Shown here one piece after another: positions 11,721-24,400 of a stretch of DNA of 64,000 nucleotides; the first letter of the stretch is position 1, and each line of letters starts with the position of its first letter. Under the pieces are notes generated by a model. That model did no database searches. It was not told where the DNA came from and was given only the letters and a program-made list of their open reading frames with translations. This DNA is from Azadirachta indica (Eukaryota > Streptophyta > Magnoliopsida > Sapindales > Meliaceae). Location: the NCBI GenBank assembly GCA_022749755.1, contig CM040440.1, positions 12,573,269-12,637,268 on the forward strand, in the 5' to 3' direction. The translations under genes were made by a program, and so were the position numbers.

Positions 11721-14700
11721 GATAATACTACATGAATTGATAAGTTTGGTTGCTTTAAAGCAATCATTGGTACGCGTACAACTATATATCTAACGTATTC
11801 AATGTCTGGCATGCTTATGCTAAAGTGGATCTATATCACATATAAATCTTTATTTATTAGACATTGCTTATGGATGTCAATTATGATTGACGAGTGTAAT
11901 CCAATTTCTGATCTTTTATAATAAAAGAACTATTTTGCACTCTTATTAGTTAACACTTTTTAACTTTTTTGTAGCATCTATTCTCTTGTAAGTGTTATTA
12001 AGGTTTAAGGTTTAGTATTTAAGTTTTTAGAACTTTCAAAGGATCCTTGTTTTCTAGTTCCTATTTAGATGCGTCTTTTGAGAAAATTTAATTGCTCTCT
12101 GAATAAAAAAGAATGTTTAGTTCATTCATCTTGCAGTAATGGTGGAGTAACATTAAATTACAATCTATTAGATGCGGCTTTTAGAATGATTAGTTTCTTA
12201 ACTGCAACTTTTGGATTGATAAGTGGCTTTTATTGCGCATCACTTATCACTATAGACCATTATAATTTACATATTGCAATTGCTTTAGGGACTAGAATGA
12301 ACTTTCCGTTTGTTTTCCCTTTTTAATGTTTTATATAACGAGCAAACTCTAGTATAAATAGAATAGTGTAAGCTAAATATTTAGTTTGTTTTAAAGATAA
12401 TCACGGGCATAGTTATCTATAACTAGAAAAGTAACCAATTTTTCCTTTCAAGAAAAAGAGATCAGACCTTCAACGCAAGATAATACGAATAAAGAAATTA
12501 AACAAAAATAAATAAGATAATAAAAATATTTAAAAATAAATTCATTTACTGTTGGGTAAAAATACATAATTATCTATAGTCAAGTTGCCTTGAGTAATTT
12601 ACGTTAAGAAACCTTAATGTCGAGAACTTTAGGCCAAAAAAGGATAGCCATATTTTGCAATCTAGCCAACGTATGTGATTTCCTGGTAATCAGTCCGAGG
12701 TGCATAGAGCATTTTTGAAAGGTGCTCATAACACCATTCAAAAAATACTATATCCATTTATAGACCATCATCAAATTTTCTACATTCACTACGTAAATTT
12801 ACCTATATTGGATATAACAATGTACATATTATTAATTTAACTTGGAAGATATCTTAAGATGGAAAAATAGATTTATCTTTAAATCCTACTTATAGTAAGG
12901 TTGGGAATGATTTTATTTACCATTCTTGTAAAACAAAGCTTCTCATCCCTTTTTGCTTTGTACTAATTGGAGAAATATGCTTGCTTAATCGATAACTATC
13001 TTTTGGCTAATGTAGCCTTTATTATCTCTTGAGATCAATATAGAGTTAATGTAACTCATCCTTTGTGCACAAACCTTGTGAAGGAAATTTTTGATTTGCA
13101 TGACACTTTACTAGATTCCCAAAGACACTTGATAATCACCAATGTTTTCTATGCTTAAGCTAACATTCATAATGAATAAAACCTAGAGAAAAAAAGAAAG
13201 TCAAAGACTAGGCATGAAATTGTAATTCTTTTGTGTTAAGTTCGTTTCAAAGTTAATGACAATAATACTCATTATATATGATTTTGTGATATTTTGACAA
13301 ATATAAATCATCTTAGAAGATAGAAAATGAGCCCATCATGAGAACACACTTGGCAAAAAGCCTAATTCCATTTTGATACCCCACTTGAAAAATAAATGAG
13401 ACTGATTTTTTTATCACCGACTTTTGGCCTATTAAAAGAAATGGAGATAATTTTAGATTTAATCTGGATCATACAAACCGAGCCCTCTAGCCCTCATTTT
13501 GGCGGAGATTTCCATTTTAACCTACAAAAGTTTTATGCAAACACATCAATCTTATAATTATTCTTTTTCTCTCTTTATTTTTCTTACCTTCCTTATATAT
13601 TTTATTTTGTTGTGAATTAGAAAGTCTAAAGAGAAAAAAAAAAAAAAAAGAGCAAGTGATATGTAATCTTATTGTTCTCAAGCATGTCATTAATTAACTT
13701 CCCATGGTAGCTCAGTTTATGTTTGTCATTGTTGAATATAAATTGTATTATCGTCTTCTGCATATTAGTTAGTTCCCCTATAATATCTATTAATATGATA
13801 CAAAATCTCCTTCACATTAGGGATGTTAGATTTTTTTTTTATATTTAGGAAACAAAAGTTCTATGTACTTGTTATTTTGGAAAAGTTAGTACTTTACATC
13901 CATTACATAGATAGTTATCTGTCAAAACCACGAAGATAAATAAAGATGCCAAATTTTAAACTCATTTATACATTGCTCCAAGTTTAAGCTTGGAGTTTAT
14001 TAAAAAAAAAAAAACTCATTTACACATCAAAGGAAAAATATTAATCTTTTAAAGTTAGGGGCCAAATTATAAGAAGATTATTTTATAATTTTAGATTATA
14101 TATTTTTTTTATATAAAATTATCTAGCCCCCCTATTTTCTGCCAACATATTGCGACTAATTAAATTTTCTTCCCTTTTTAGGTAATGAAAGTTTAGTTTA
14201 AGAATATGTGCTAGTTATTTATTTATTTTACTTTGCTTAGTCTTAAGCGCTCAAATTGTTTTTCGTGAAAAAAATTTGCAGAGAAAGCGTTGAATTTCTG
14301 GAATATTAGATTCTCAACAATATTCGAAGTCCTGGAGTCAACATTCTTGATCTGTAATACAAGAACATTGAATGTAATTATTAAGATTAGATAAACAATT
14401 TTTATTTATTTTTATTAATTTAGTTTTAGTTCAATAAATTTATTTTTAACAAATTATGTACAATTTTTTTATTATAATAAAAATTTATTTTTATTGACAA
14501 AAATATATTTCTCAAAATATGATATCAAGATTACTAATTAATACATGCTTACATACATACATACATACGTACGTACATACACACACATACACACATACAA
14601 ATATATATATATATATTAATGTGATTAATATTTTCTCATGATCTATAATAATATGTAGGATACCGAACTGTATGGGATACAATTGTCAAAAGAAAAATAA

Positions 14701-14979
14701 GGACATGAGTATTGCCATCTATACTTTGTCGGTCTCAGTGCAAGGACAGGTATTAATTATTGCCTCGTTAAGCTTCATTTACTCTTCATTTTCATGTGTT
14801 TTATTTTATTTTTGGAGATCTGTTTCATCTTTGTTATTCTTAATTCTATATTCTTTTTTAATTTCCTTTTGAGTTATGATAAATATTTTACCCTCTATGT
14901 ATTCGCTGGTTAGACTAAGCTCTTAATGATTTCTCATTTATTTGTTATTTTCTCTTCTGGAAATAAATCTACTTTTTAC
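11721..14979. other. AT-rich intergenic DNA with simple repeats
   Basis: No supported gene. An 85-codon plus frame at 12069-12326 has ordinary composition and one hydrophobic stretch, but no motif I recognise and no splice context. The 66-codon frame at 14672-14872 is T-rich. A mixed CATA/CA/TA microsatellite lies at about 14548-14616, and a small hairpin (CTCCAAG / CTTGGAG) near 13977-13996. Confidence 0.5.
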
Positions 14980-14981
14980 TT

Positions 14982-16325
14982 TTAAAAGGCTAAAAAATTT
15001 ATGATCTTTAGTTTTTTATCCTTCAGAGGAATGGTTTTATCAATAATCTTAACACTTTGTAAAGTTGTAATAGAATTGGCATTTTCAAGTTGAGTTTCAC
15101 TTGTGCTTGAAACATGACATAGACTAAAAGGATTAAGTTGAGTTTGAGCAGAAAACTTACCTTTCTCCTGAGTGCGCAAAGATGCGGTTAGAGTAGACAA
15201 TGTATTTTTTATTTCATTAATGGCTTGTGAAGTTTGATTATTAATGTTCATTTGTCCTTGCATGATGCTTGTAATGTGTCGTCCTCAAAATTCTTCGAAC
15301 GTGGTGGTGCATAAAAATAAAAATTTGATGTACCTCGAGGAGGGATTGTGCGTGCATTGTTGTCATTCCTCCAGCTAAAATTCAGATGATTCCTTCATCC
15401 AGGAGTATAAGTTTCTAATGAACAAAATGGAAAAGTCTTTCTAAAATTATTCATTGCATTTGCTTGCTCATGAAAGGTTTCTTTAAAAATAGGAATATTT
15501 GGACATTCATTTGTTTAGTGCCTAATATTTTCACAAATGCCACAAATTTCTTCATTTTGCATAGATTTAGCTTCTCTAACTCTCTTCATTTCCATGGCTT
15601 CAACCTTTCTAGCCAAACTAGCAATCCTAGCACGTAGATTATCTTCTTGATTAAAATGATATTTACCTTTAGCATTTACAAGAATAGATCTAATTGAATT
15701 TTCAAATAAATTAGTGTTATGCCTTGATTGTGAGTTTTCAACCAAGTGGTCTAAGTATTTTAAGACTTCTTCAGGTACCTTGTTAAGAAATTCACCATTC
15801 CATATTGTTTCCACAAATTGTTTTGTTTTAGATGCTAATCCTTCATAATAGAAACTTAAAGTCCGCCATTTTTCAAAACCATGATATGGACAAGAATTTA
15901 ACAAATCCTTAAATCTTTCCCAACGTTGGAAATATGCTTCGTTTGAATAAAAATTTTGGATTTGTCTTTTCAAAGCATTGGTCTTTTATGTTGGAAACAA
16001 TTTCTTCAAAATTCACCTTGTATTTCATGTCATGTGCCAATTGATCTAGGTCTTACAGAGTTAAGCTAAATTTTTGCTTTATCTTTAAATGAAAAAGAAA
16101 ATAATTTTAGCATAAAAATTTCATTGGTACAAACTTGATCATTAAACATGACACAAACTTCTTCAAATTCTTTAAGATGCAAGTAAGGACTTTCAGATTC
16201 TAAACTATGAAAACTAGGAAATAATGGAATCATTCGTGACTTGAATCTAAAATTATTAGCATTAAAAGGAAAAATAAAGCATGAAGGAGCAAAACTACGA
16301 GGTGGCTGTAGATATTCACGCATGG
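14982..16325 (-). pseudogene. Ty3/gypsy gag, broken, element 1
   Basis: Read on the minus strand, the N-terminal frame (16323-16066) contains PYLHLKEFEEVC, the plant gypsy gag motif. A second frame (15973-15515) has FQRWERFKDLLNSCPYHGF then FYYEGL, the core of the Retrotrans_gag domain. It is followed by a basic helix and CGICENIRH, a reduced zinc knuckle. Further down, TPGWRNHLNFSWR at about 15420-15375 and the last frame (15263-14982) give the usual gag tail. The pieces lie in different frames with stops between. No protease, reverse transcriptase or integrase follows below 14980, so the element is truncated there. Confidence 0.85.
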
Positions 16326-16874
16326 TTTGTAAGGTTGATTTTCATGTTCACTATGCACGCTTTCTGCTTTAGCCATTGTGTTAGATATATGTGATTATAA
16401 AGGTGAATCAAACAAATTTCTAAAAAAGGTTTCAGAATTACCTTTCACCAAGCGATAAGACTAAGGATCACGATACCAACCAAGCATAAATAAAATAAAA
16501 ATAAAATAAAATAATGACAAAATTAAATTAAATGTTAGTACTATGTAAAACAAATAAAAAGAAAAAAGGCGGTACAACCATCCCTTTAATAAAATTAATG
16601 TAAATAAAAATAACAACACAATACGTAAAAGAGAAAATTAAGAAAGGCGGTAAAGCCTACTATGAACAAAATAAACAACAAAAATTAGATGGTATATAAA
16701 GAACCAATCATAAATGAAAATATAAATGGGCGGCTGGGTCTCCTAATAAAAAAATAATAATAACAAGAAGTAAATAAAAAGAAATTGCTAGAGTTAATAG
16801 TTAGTGAAAGAAAATTAAACAAAAACTAGTAAACTTTATACAAACCGCTTTCCCCAGTAACGGTGCCAAAAATT
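16326..16874 (-). other. 5' leader and primer-binding site of gypsy element 1
   Basis: Minus strand: the LTR end is followed by AATTTTTGGCACCGTTACTG (about 16874-16854), close to the TGGCGCCGTTGCCGGGGA primer site of many plant Ty3/gypsy elements. The leader is very A-rich. It carries three evenly spaced GC-rich short motifs at 16568-16579, 16646-16658 and 16728-16740, which recur in element 2. Confidence 0.8.
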
Positions 16875-18257
16875 TGTTACAACTTAAAGGTTGTAATTCC
16901 CAAGCAAAGGTTGTTTCAAGTGATAAAGTTCAGAAGTCAGAGTGTCGGTCCGCAAGGAATACATTATATAAAGTTTACAAGTCCAATGTCCAAATATTAT
17001 AAGTTCAAATATCCATATATTATGAAAATAGATTGAATTTTCTTTTTGGCTAAATTCACTATTATTAGATATTAGGGCATTAAGTATCTATTTTAATGAG
17101 GTGGCTGTAGAAATTATTCTTGATTCTTTTTTTATACACAATTAAAAATCAATATAAAAGTGATCTTAATTGGGAGATGAATAACATTTAAACACAAAAA
17201 AATGAAAAGACTAACCTTTGAATTAATGGAGAGAGACTACAAATTCCCTTGCTCTTGATATGTAAAAAAAATCCAAGTATTCAATGTACCATTTATTAAT
17301 AATGAATTAAGGTTTCTAACAGATCAAAATCACTTATAGTACTCAATCAATAGAAAAATTGACGATGAAATACCAAACAAAGGATCAAAGAGTAAAATTA
17401 TACAACTATCAAAAGTTCATCCTTAACCCTAATTATGAATTTAGAAGGACATTGTATAAATAATATCAAAATTACATAAAGGAAGAATGGAAAATAAGAA
17501 AACAAAGACATTTCATTAACTTCTAACACTTCCTTAAGGTAGCCAAAAGAATATATATTTCACATATGTGAACACAAGTTGCAAACTTTCAACTTAATCA
17601 TGCTCTGTTAGATTATAGCATATTTTGGACCATCAAAATTCATTGAATTTGTTGAAGCTGTCTTCTTCAAAGTTGTATATGCCTTCATAAGCTTTTTGAC
17701 GTCCAAATTTCAACCAAATTGATTATGTACATCAAGAGTTATGTTGAAAATGAGCAAAAGTGTTCAATTTGGGTTTCTCCACCGATCTTCTAAAATTATA
17801 ACTATTTTTGATAGGAAAGGACCTCGAATTTGGACAAATGTAAAACATAACAATTGTATTCCTATTTGTAATCTTTCCAATGCATCCAACCGTATGGTTT
17901 TTGGATATGTATGGGAGACGATACGGCCCAAATACGAAACCATGTTGGGCTGGCCTTTAGCTGTAGTTGGGTTTTGTTGAAGCTCAATTTTGACTTCATA
18001 GATACTTGAATTAGTCTGACCTCTAATTAAATTTTTGTGAAGGAATGAGTCCATGTTCTTGTGGCCTAAGAATTGTATCAAATGATGCTTTGGATTAAAA
18101 GATATGTTCATTATACAAAACCTGCGCAAAATTGATTAATATGTACAATTCTTGTTTTAGAATTCAATATAAAGGAAAGTACTCAATTTTGGAAAAAATA
18201 ATGACATTATTAAGTGTAAATCATAATATTTCTCTTGATAAAACTACACTTTTAAAC
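16875..18257 (-). mobile_element. 5' LTR of gypsy element 1, about 1.38 kb
   Basis: On the plus strand it runs from TGTTACAAC to TTTAAACA. It lies directly against the primer-binding site, so it is the 5' LTR of a minus-strand element. A homologous LTR is at 37127-37221 plus 45486-46880, where it is interrupted by a MULE. This copy supplies the uninterrupted site near 16963-16971 (ACATTATA then TAAAG). Frames at 17741-17980 and 17764-18129 lie inside the LTR and are not genes. No matching LTR was found below the gag, so the 3' half is lost. Confidence 0.85.
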
Positions 18258-18319
18258 ATTAATCATTAATGTTCTTTCTTACTTTACAATAGATTTGCCA
18301 TTTCCAAGTTTAATTCTTT

Positions 18320-20270
18320 TTTGCTTTCAATAATGGCAGCAAGTGACATGTCAATGAGGAGGAAACAAGTTCATCGTTAAGAGAAGCCCAAAAGTGTTTT
18401 GGGAGATTCTTTTATGAAATGGGGATTGACTTTGAATTTGTTCATTACCCAAGCATCAAGAATATGATTAATGCTACCCTTGGAAAGAGTTAGGTGGACT
18501 ATGCTATCCCGAATAGTCAAGAATGGATTCTTGAAGATGTATTGCAATAGATGCTACGATATGTGTAGGAAATTAGAAATTCATGGGCTGAAACATGTTT
18601 TTGCAACACTTTGTTGAATGAACGGACTGATGAAAATGGTTAAAACCTTGTTAATTTTCTAGTCGATTGTCCCCAGGGTCAAGCATACTTTTGATCATGT
18701 AATATTTCAGATTTTTATGATGATGTTCAGGCCTTAAATTTACTTTTTGATCAAGTGATTGAGTAGATTGGAGCAAACAATATGGTACAAGTCATTGCAG
18801 GATCTACAACTGGCTAGACTAAAGCCTTTCGTGAGCAGTTTGAAGAAAGACACAAGAAAGTTTTCTGGTTAGTTAGTGCTTCTCATTGCATAGCGCTAAT
18901 GCTGCAAAATATTGGGAAGATGGTGCACTTCAAAAATTGTTGATGTTAACGTGTTGAGTTCCTAGCACTATTCACATAAAAATTTAATGCATCTTTTGTT
19001 TTGCTGAAATTTTACCATGGTTACAATCCACGAATGAAAGTGAGACACATGTAAATCTTTTGCGGGAAGTACGAAAAGTATTTTTGTGATGAAAAACAAG
19101 ATTATGAATAAAAAAAACAATCCAGAAAATTCTGCATTTCCTATGTTACTTGTTGCTATTTTCTTATTTTTTTGCATTGTTTGTGTTGCTGCACTTCTCC
19201 TTCATTAAGTCACTTATTTGGATGGTTGGTATGTGGTGTTAAGGACATAAAATTGGTGACATTTTCTGAAATTAATTACAGCCAACAGAAATACTTCGAA
19301 TAAGACCAAGACTATCGTTAAGTTCGTCTATAGCCATGTAATAATTTTAAAGCTTTAGAGGTCTTATACTAAAGGGACAGACCTTGTTAAGCCTTCCAAG
19401 ATCAAGTCGGCCACAACCTTCTTAACCTTAGAGAATATGATATTACAGAAACAAAACTTGAAATATGCATTTGCCTTACCTGAATGGAAAATTTGGTGTA
19501 AGCGTATTAATCGGAGGGAAAAAAGGTAGCTGATTTGGTTTGAGATCGTCATTCTTGATTGGAATCATGATTGTGTTAAAGGTTGTAATGCCACTGGTGA
19601 ATGCTCTTTTTTTTATCAATAATGTTGATAAACTAACAAGAAGCTACGTATAAGAGACCATGGATCAAGTAAAAGAGACAATTAGAGATGAAGAATTCAG
19701 AGATAATGATTATCAAATCTATGCCAATTTGGGATAAAATTAATGAAACATGGAACACTTATCTACACAGTAACCTCCACATTATGGGGAGAATCCAGTT
19801 TCTTTTATTCCAAAGAATTTCATTGTGATGCAGAGGTTCGCAATGGCCAACTATTTTGTATGGTTTATATGGTAGATAGCTGAAGAATTCAACATTTAGT
19901 ATCTACGCAGCTAAAAGAGTATCAGGAAGATAAAGGTGCTTTCAAGAGGGGAATTGATGTTAACTCTAGAAATTCTTCTCCAAGTAAGACTTATTTAAGT
20001 GAAACATCAACAAAGATTATAACTCGTAGTTTAAGTGAAACAAATAAGGTTATAATTCATATTTTATATGATTAAATTCATTTTGGTTGTATTGCAGCTA
20101 AATGGTGGTTAAAATATGGAAATCACTTTCCAGAGTTGCAGAGTTTTGCCATTAAAGTTGTGAGCCAGACCTGTGACGGTACTTCAAGATATGGGTTTAA
20201 CAGAAATGAAATGTAGCTGAGAAGTTACTAATGCAAGGAATGAATCGTAGTGAACTAAATTTGTAGGATA
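18320..20270 (+). pseudogene. DUF659 hAT-transposase-like gene, second copy, decayed
   Basis: Starts just beyond the gypsy LTR. One frame reads GRFFYEMGIDFEFVHYPS, later NLVNFLVDCPQGQAYF, then FWLVSASHCIALMLQNIGKM: the DUF659 and central transposase-like region of plant BED/hAT proteins. After an intron-like gap (about 18955-19270) it resumes as DLVKPSKIKSATTFLTLEN (about 19380-19436) and MPIWDKINETWNTYLHSNL (about 19722-19776). It ends with WWLKYGNHFPELQSFAIKVV and SQTCDGTSRYG (about 20105-20195). At least seven in-frame stops occur in the first 600 bases. The BED finger is missing. The first copy (10820-11720) has finger and tail but no middle, so the two are complementary relics on the same strand. 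Confidence 0.8.
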
Positions 20271-20542
20271 TCTTTGATGATAAAAAATTTCAAACAAAAT
20301 AATTCTGGTAGGATATCTGTGGTACTAAAGAAGAAATCTTCACCTTACCTAAATCAAGCACATTCATCTTGATTAGCTTTTGGACTAGACTTGTCAGACT
20401 TAGCTTCTGGAGCTCTAAGAAATTTTTCGAGACGTAAAGTGACACTAGATTAGACAGTTGTAGCAATTGGCAGTTAATTGATCAGAAATGGATGAACGAG
20501 AAAGGTTAAGACGCAATAACTTGGAAAAATTCCCATCCAAGA

Positions 20543-21222
20543 AGGTATTGCAAAGATTGAAATTTTGACCACATTTTTTCTTCCTTCTTCAACTTTGACC
20601 ACCTTAAGAAAAAAATTCTTTTTTGCTTTTCACCAAACACTAATTATTTGGACAATTTTACCCCAAGACCACTTGAAAGAACAAAAGCACAAGTCTCCTT
20701 CTCTTGCTTCTAGACTATTTCAAGTGATTCTTCAAAGCTCTCTCCCAACCTGGAATTAATTGAAAATGACTTTGTATTTTTTTTATTAGTATTTATAACA
20801 ATAAAAGGTGTTAAATGGGTGTGTTTTTTTAAGTTTGAATGCATTTGGCACATGTTTAAGTTGAACAACAGGATTTGCAAGAGGTTAAAAATAATCTATA
20901 GTGATTTTCGATTTCAGATACATTGAACTTGAAAGTGTGAGTATTGCGTTCAATTCGAAAGTACACTTTTGAGTTCAAGCCAATTGACTATACTTGAAAG
21001 TATACTTTTAAGTTCATGCTTTTAACTACACTTTCAAGTTGAGGCAAATTAATTGAAATCGAAAATACACTTTCAGGTTCTAGTTTTGTGTTTGTTTTGT
21101 TAAATATTCATAGGGACAAAAGTGTCCACATAAAGATTATATGGTTGAATTTAAAAACATATTTTCTAAGTTGTCAAAGTTAAAAATAGGAGGAAAATTG
21201 TCGTCAAAATGGAAAAAATACC
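20543..21222. mobile_element. MULE-type non-autonomous element, about 680 bp
   Basis: Left end GGTATT, then AAATTTTGACCACATTTTTT and CAACTTTGACCACCTTAAG. The reverse complement of the right end gives GGTATT, then CCATTTTGACGACAATTTTC and TAACTTTGACAACTTAG. A further pair, ATTTGGACAATTTTACCCC and ATGTGGACACTTTTGTCCC, lies inward. Arms of about 130 bp suggest a Mutator-like origin. No clear 9-bp duplication was found. The frame at 20565-20759 is arm sequence. Confidence 0.65.
20925..21085. repeat. Alternating GAAAGTNTACTTT motif cluster
   Basis: In about 160 bases the core GAAAGT(G/A)(T/C)A...TTTCAAGTT occurs at least five times, on both strands (near 20930, 20958, 20993, 21036 and 21065). Several pairs are self-complementary. 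It fills the centre of the flanking-arm element. Confidence 0.55.
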
Positions 21223-21305
21223 AAATAATAATAACAAAGAAAAAAAAAAGATGGGTGACAACTGTAACAAGGGTTAATGAAAATCCAATTGACAATTCTA
21301 ACAAC

Positions 21306-21312
21306 ATTTATT
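21306..21312 (-). terminator. Possible polyadenylation signal of the receptor gene
   Basis: AATAAAT on the minus strand about 110 bases after the stop codon, followed by T-rich sequence. Position and motif fit, but such motifs are common in AT-rich DNA. Confidence 0.3.
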
Positions 21313-21420
21313 CATAAGAATTGAAAATTACAAAATAAAAAATTTTAATAATAGACTATTTTCACATCTTTCCACCACTCATGATCAATTACATAAGAGT
21401 AACAAATCTTCAAAGAAAAA

Positions 21421-24400
21421 CTAATTATTATGTCTCTCCCTTTCAAAAGATTTTTGTTGCAGGCAAAAAGTCTTTGCAAGCCATTCTTGTTTCCTTATGC
21501 TGAAGATGTGCCCAAGAACGACTCCTATTATTTTCCCACTTGCATACCCAATCAAAACTATCTTCCACCGAAATGCAAATGAAGATTCTAAGTGTAGATC
21601 TTCTTCTTGTGAACTCTCAGATTTTTCACATTTTCTCAACAAAGGTTCTCCGCACAAACCAGGATTTCCATCAAATGAACTAAAATCAAATGTTTTGAAT
21701 TGCGGTCCTTGAGGTATTCGTCCTGTGAGATGGTTATGTGACACATTAAAGACTGCAAGTGTTGTAAGCTCCCCCAATTGTTGAGGAATTTCTCCTAAGA
21801 GCTTATTATTAGAAAGGTCCAATGATTCTAGCATTGTGAGGTTATTCAAAGAAGATGGAATGTGACCTTCAAGATTATTGTTTGAAAGATTGAGAGTTCG
21901 AAGCCCTTTTAAATTTGCAATTGATGTTGGAATCTCTCCAACAAATTCGTTGTTAGAGAGAATAATTGCTATGATCAAATTTGAGAGCTTTTGATATTCC
22001 ATCTGTATGCCTTTGTTACTCAATGTTAGAGAGTAATCAAAAAAGCCATAAATGGTTCCCACAGGAACAACCTTTGGCCAAAGTTTGTCTTCCAAATATA
22101 CCAACTGACTTGCACTGGTATTTTTCATGGCATTCCAATTTTGGAAGTACTTTGACGGAAGATTACCTGTAAATCTATTCTGAGAGAGGTCAATGATGCG
22201 CAGTTTTGGAAACTCAAAACCTATTTTAGGTTCTTTAATTATTCCATAAAATTTGTTGGATTTCAAAATGAGAACCTCTAACTCTGGAAGATTTCCTAGC
22301 CAGGAAGGAAAAACATCAGTGATTTGGTTATCTCCAACATCAAGAAATTTCAGCTTCAAACAATTGCCCAATGATTGAGGTATCCTCCCTTGCAATGAAT
22401 TGTTACTTAAATCAATCATCACAAGATTTGTTTGGTTGACAAAGTTTTGAGGAATGCTTCCATGAAAATTGTTGCCTTGCAATTCTAATATTGACAAGTC
22501 ATAACTGAAATTGCCCAGACATTCTGGAAGCATGCCGGTTAAGTTATTGTAAGATAAATCAAGAGCATGAAGTTGATACAAACTACATATCCTGGGTGGA
22601 ATTTCCCCTGTTAGTTGATTGTTTGAAACTAAATAAGAATAAGTGACCTTTGATGGAATTGGGAGTGGTCCTTGCAACTTATTAAACCTAAGGTCTAAAA
22701 TTGTTACAGCGTTCCATGGGAGAATAGAAAGATTTTGGTCGAAGCTTGTCAAAAGATTTGAAGAAAGGTTCAAATATTCCAAACTATTTGTGCCTACATT
22801 TAAGAACCATCCAGGTACCTGGCCAGCAATCTTGTTAAAGGAAAGATCCAGAGACCTTAAGTGATCTTGGTTTTTTAAGAAATGTGGGAACTCACTAAGA
22901 TTACATGCACTGAATCCTATAGCAATGAATTTCTGCAAAGTGGTATTGACAGTGGTTCTGGTGAGCAATGAAAGCTTGTTTGACGAGAGAATCAATGCTT
23001 CTAAACTTTTCAAGTTAACAAGAAACATGTTTATATCTACTGTCCCACTCAAGTTGTTTGAAATAAGGTAAAGCCGTTCAAGATTCTTAAGCTCAGAGAT
23101 AGAACTAGGAATTGAACCTTCTAATTGATTGAAGGAAAGATCCAGACGTTGCAACTGGGTTAAGTTGTTGATTTCCAATGGGATAAGTTTGGTCAGTTGA
23201 TTATAAGATAAGTCGAGTTTTGATAGTTTGTTGAGGTTCATCAACCAAGATGGTATTGGACCGGTTAATTGGTTATCGCTCAAAAACAATTTAGTAAGTT
23301 GACTTAGGTTCATGAGTGCAGAGGGGATTTCACCTGATATGTTGTTGTAAGAAAGGTCCAAATAACTAAGGTTTTCAAGACTGCAGATCCAAGATAAAGA
23401 TTCAGGATTTAGACCAAAAAAATTGTTGTTAGAAATTGCCAAATAACTGAGCTGGGTAAGATTTCCTACAGAAGTGAGCGACTCTCCCGTAAAGCTGTTG
23501 TCGGAAATGTCGAGATGGAGGAGCTTGTTAAGGTTACCAACCAAAGAGGATAATGTTCCTGAAAAGTAACAGTTAATTAGTACATATATTCCACGAGACA
23601 TTTAATTATAAATATTGCAATAACAGGAAATTAAAAGAAAAATCACAGGGGAATCACCCTGCAATCCGCATTTACTGAGAGATAAAAATGTCAAGAAAGA
23701 TAAATTTCTGAAAGCAAGAGGTATGGAAGAGAAAATTTTCACCCCACTAAGATTCAAGACAAGGATCTTAGATTTCTTATGAAAGTATTGGCCAACTCAC
23801 CCTTAAAGTTGTTATAAGAAATATCGAGATAAAGGAGATTGGTGAGGTTTCCAATCGAAGAAGACAATGTTCCTGAAAGCTAGCAATTAACCAAGTTAAT
23901 ATTTGATGAGATTTTTAATTATAGATAGGGAATAAAGTAAGATTAATTAACAAAAAAATGTGAGGGGAATCACCTTGCAATCCGCATTCACTGAGAGATA
24001 AAACTGTCAAGGAAGACAAATTTTTGAAGGCAAGAGATATGGAAGAGAAAATCTTCACCCCACTAAGATCCAAGTAAGACAAGAATCTTAGATTTCCTAT
24101 GAAAGTACTGGCCAACTCACTCTTAAAGTTATTATAAGAAATATCGAGATGAAGGAGACTGGTGAGGTTTCCAATCGAAGAAGACAATGTTCCTGAAAAT
24201 CAGTAGTTAATTAAGTTAATATTTGACGAGATTTTTAATTATAGATAGGGAATAAAATAAGATTAATTAATGAAAAAATGTGAGGGGAATCACCTTGCAA
24301 TCCGCATTTTCTGAGAGATAAAAATGTCAAAGAAGATAAAGTTGTCAAGGAGAGAGGTATGGAAGAGGAAATCTTAACCTCACTAAGATCTAGTACGCTT

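Noticed and set aside
12069..12326. 85-codon plus frame
   Set aside because: No recognisable domain, no promoter or splice context, and the window has many such frames by chance.
17741..18129. Overlapping 79- and 121-codon frames on opposite strands
   Set aside because: Both lie within the gypsy LTR defined by its TG/CA ends and its match to 45486-46880.
21497..22864. Plus-strand frames of 60-75 codons under the receptor gene
   Set aside because: They are antisense shadows of the LRR coding exon.
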